Positions 62,207-64,000 of a DNA stretch of 64,000 nt are shown piece by piece. Both the position numbers and the translations under genes were made by a program. The DNA is from Desmodus rotundus (taxonomy: Eukaryota; Chordata; Mammalia; Chiroptera; Phyllostomidae): NCBI RefSeq assembly GCF_022682495.2, contig NC_071392.1, positions 58,925,459 through 58,989,458 on the forward strand, written 5' to 3'. Under the pieces are notes generated by a model, which was not told the origin of the DNA, searched no databases, and was given only the letters and a program-made list of their open reading frames with translations. Position 1 is the stretch's first letter; each line of letters starts with the position of its first letter.

Positions 62207-64000
62207 GAAGACCCTGCAACATTTTTTGTACTGGTTTGATGGTGGTGAACTCCTTTAGCTTTTTCTTGTGTGGGAAGCTATCTGACCTTCAATTCTAAAT
62301 GACAGCTTTGCTGGGAAGAGTAATCTTGGTTGTATGTTCTTGCTTTTCATTACTTTGAATATTTCTTGCCAATCTCTTCTGGCCTGCAAACTTTCTTTTG
62401 AGAAATCAATTGATAGTTTTATGGGAACTCTCTTGTAGATAACTATCTTGCTGCTTTTAAGATTCTCTTTTGATTTAAACTTTAGCATCTTATGATGTGT
62501 CTTGGTGTGTTTCTTTAGGTTCATCTAGTTTGGGACACTGTGCCTCCTGGACTTGTAGGTTTGTTTCCTTCACCAAGTTAGAGAAGTTTTCTGTCATTAT
62601 TTTTTCACATAGGTTTTCAAATCGCTGCTCTCTCTCTTCCACTCTGGCATCCCCATTATGTGAATGTTGGTATGCTTGAAGTTGTCCCACAGGCTCCTTA
62701 TACTATCCTGATTTTTTGGATTCTTTTTTTCCTTTTGCTGCTCTGATTGGGGTTTTCTGCTTCCAATCTTCCACATCTCTGATTTGATCCTCTGCTTCAT
62801 CTACTGCACGGTTGATTTCCTGTAACATATTCTTCATTTCAGTTAATGTATTCATCTCTGATTGGTTCTTTTTTATGTTTTTTTATCTCTGTTTTTACAT
62901 TTCCTATCTCTTTGTTGAAGTTCTCACTGATATTACTGAGCATCCTGATAACCAGTGTTTTGAACTCTGCACCTGGTAGATTGCTTGTCTACATTTTGTT
63001 TGTTTAGGTCTTTTTCTGGAGTTTTGTCATTCTTTTATTTGGGACATGTTTGTCTCCTTATTTTGGCAGCCTCTTTGTGTTTGTTTCTGTGTATTTGGTA
63101 GAGCTGCTACATCTCCAAGGCTTAGTAGAGTGGCCTTATATAGTAGCTGTCCTGTAGGGCTTAATGGAACAGCCTTCCTGATCACCCAAGATGGGCACTC
63201 CAGGTACACCGCCCCCCCCTTTGTGTGGGCTGTGTACACCCTCCTGTTCTAGTTGTGCCTTGCTGATTGCTATTGGCAAATCAATGGGAGAGATTTTTCC
63301 CTAAGCCAATTGGCTTCGAGGACTGGCTACAGCCACCATGGAGGATTAGGTATGCATGGGCCCACCTCACAGAGCAGGACTTTCTTCAGCAGGGCTCTGG
63401 TGCTGCTGGGTCTGCCCCTTGTGTTGCTTGTGGGGGTGGCTGGGTGGTGTTTCAATGTGGTCTGAAGCTGTCTACTGGGTGTGCTGGTTCTGGGGCCTCC
63501 CAGGAGGTGAAGGTCAAGGTTACCTGCCAACTATGCCCTGGCTGGGAGAGGCCAAACTGGGAACCAATGCTGGCTGCCGCTAATGTTGGGCATGGGGCCA
63601 GTTAGTAAGAGGTATAGGGCACACTGAGGCCAGATGCTACTTATTTGAGATATTGTAGGAAAGTCTAAAGCATGAGCCAATACAGGTTGTCTATATGAAA
63701 CAGCTACTGAAAAGGACTTGGGTGGGCCCACAAGGTGCAAGCATCTCAGGGCATCAGTAGGGCCGGACAAATAATGTTACCCAGGTTGATAGAGACTCAG
63801 ACCTGCCTGCCTGCTCTGTTAGGAGAGGGCTCAGAAAAGTAACAATGGCCACTGCTAGCACTCCTGGGAGAAAGCTGCCCCTCCTGCTCTTACTCTGATA
63901 CCTGACAATTTAGTTTCTCCCTGTATGTCCTTTGTGCCTTTTGTGATGCTGCCCCAGTGCTAGAGCTCAGAGTGAGTGAGTCCAGGAAAGTCTATGTGAG

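Larger units (their letters stand above)
60615..64000 (-). repeat. LINE-1 with internal ORF2 deletion (copy Z), nested insertions
   Basis: On the minus strand: 5' UTR at about 64000-62960 (its 5' end is outside), ORF1 at about 62955-62185 (frames with KIMTENFSNLVKETNLQVQE and FSKESLQARRDWQEIFKVMK), the ORF2 start at about 62180-61875 (NALNAPVKRHVEAEWIRKGP, then ICCLQESHFRSKDTQTESKG). The jump to the 3' UTR is at about 61875-61860 (gactcagcaattcc), and the 3' end is near 60615. It hosts a SINE, a hAT and a mariner element. Confidence 0.8.

Overview
This window is mammalian nuclear DNA, almost certainly from a bat. Two protein-coding genes can be recognised, and both are on the minus strand. 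One is the first coding exon of TMEM168 (34756-36010), with its CpG-rich promoter and non-coding first exon at about 40.0-40.75 kb. The other is the last coding exon of SAMTOR/BMT2 (59625-60254), with its 3' UTR running to lower coordinates. The same pair, in the same order and orientation, lies next to each other on human chromosome 7q31. Bat origin is inferred from six tRNA-derived SINEs of the VES type (for example 45560-45771 and 53675-53881), from young L1/ORF1-only LINE copies, and from small hAT and mariner elements of the kind abundant in vesper bats and relatives. The species cannot be named from this.

Layout. 1-34755 is TMEM168 intron 2. It is packed with LINE-1 fragments, ORF1-only (HAL1-like) LINE copies and solo LTRs. 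Every LINE and LTR in it lies on the plus strand, antisense to the gene. TMEM168 exons after the first coding one were not found and probably lie below position 1. 34756-36010 is coding exon 2, 36011-40458 is intron 1, and about 40040-40760 is the promoter/CpG island. 40760-58000 is intergenic: class II solo LTRs, HAL1-like and SINE insertions, old MIR/L2/MER5/MLT1 fossils and a 39-bp 5S rRNA fragment. About 58000-60254 is the SAMTOR terminal exon. 60255-64000 is SAMTOR intron and holds a minus-strand L1 deletion derivative, itself hit by a SINE, a hAT element and a mariner MITE.

No prokaryotic, CRISPR or operon-type system is present. The most notable observations are: (1) a perfect 17-bp duplication around the first 39 nt of 5S rRNA, which looks like a tailless retropseudogene; (2) a TISU element (GAACATGGCGGC) in TMEM168 exon 1 that opens a 35-codon upstream ORF across the exon 1/2 junction; (3) a complete 2.0-kb ORF1-only LINE copy with target-site duplications and only one internal stop; (4) three L1 copies that appear to share the same internal ORF2 deletion, suggesting a mobilised non-autonomous lineage; (5) a roughly 312-bp tandem, pyrimidine-rich array in an L1 5' region. 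All comparisons to families were made by eye and from memory, without alignment software.
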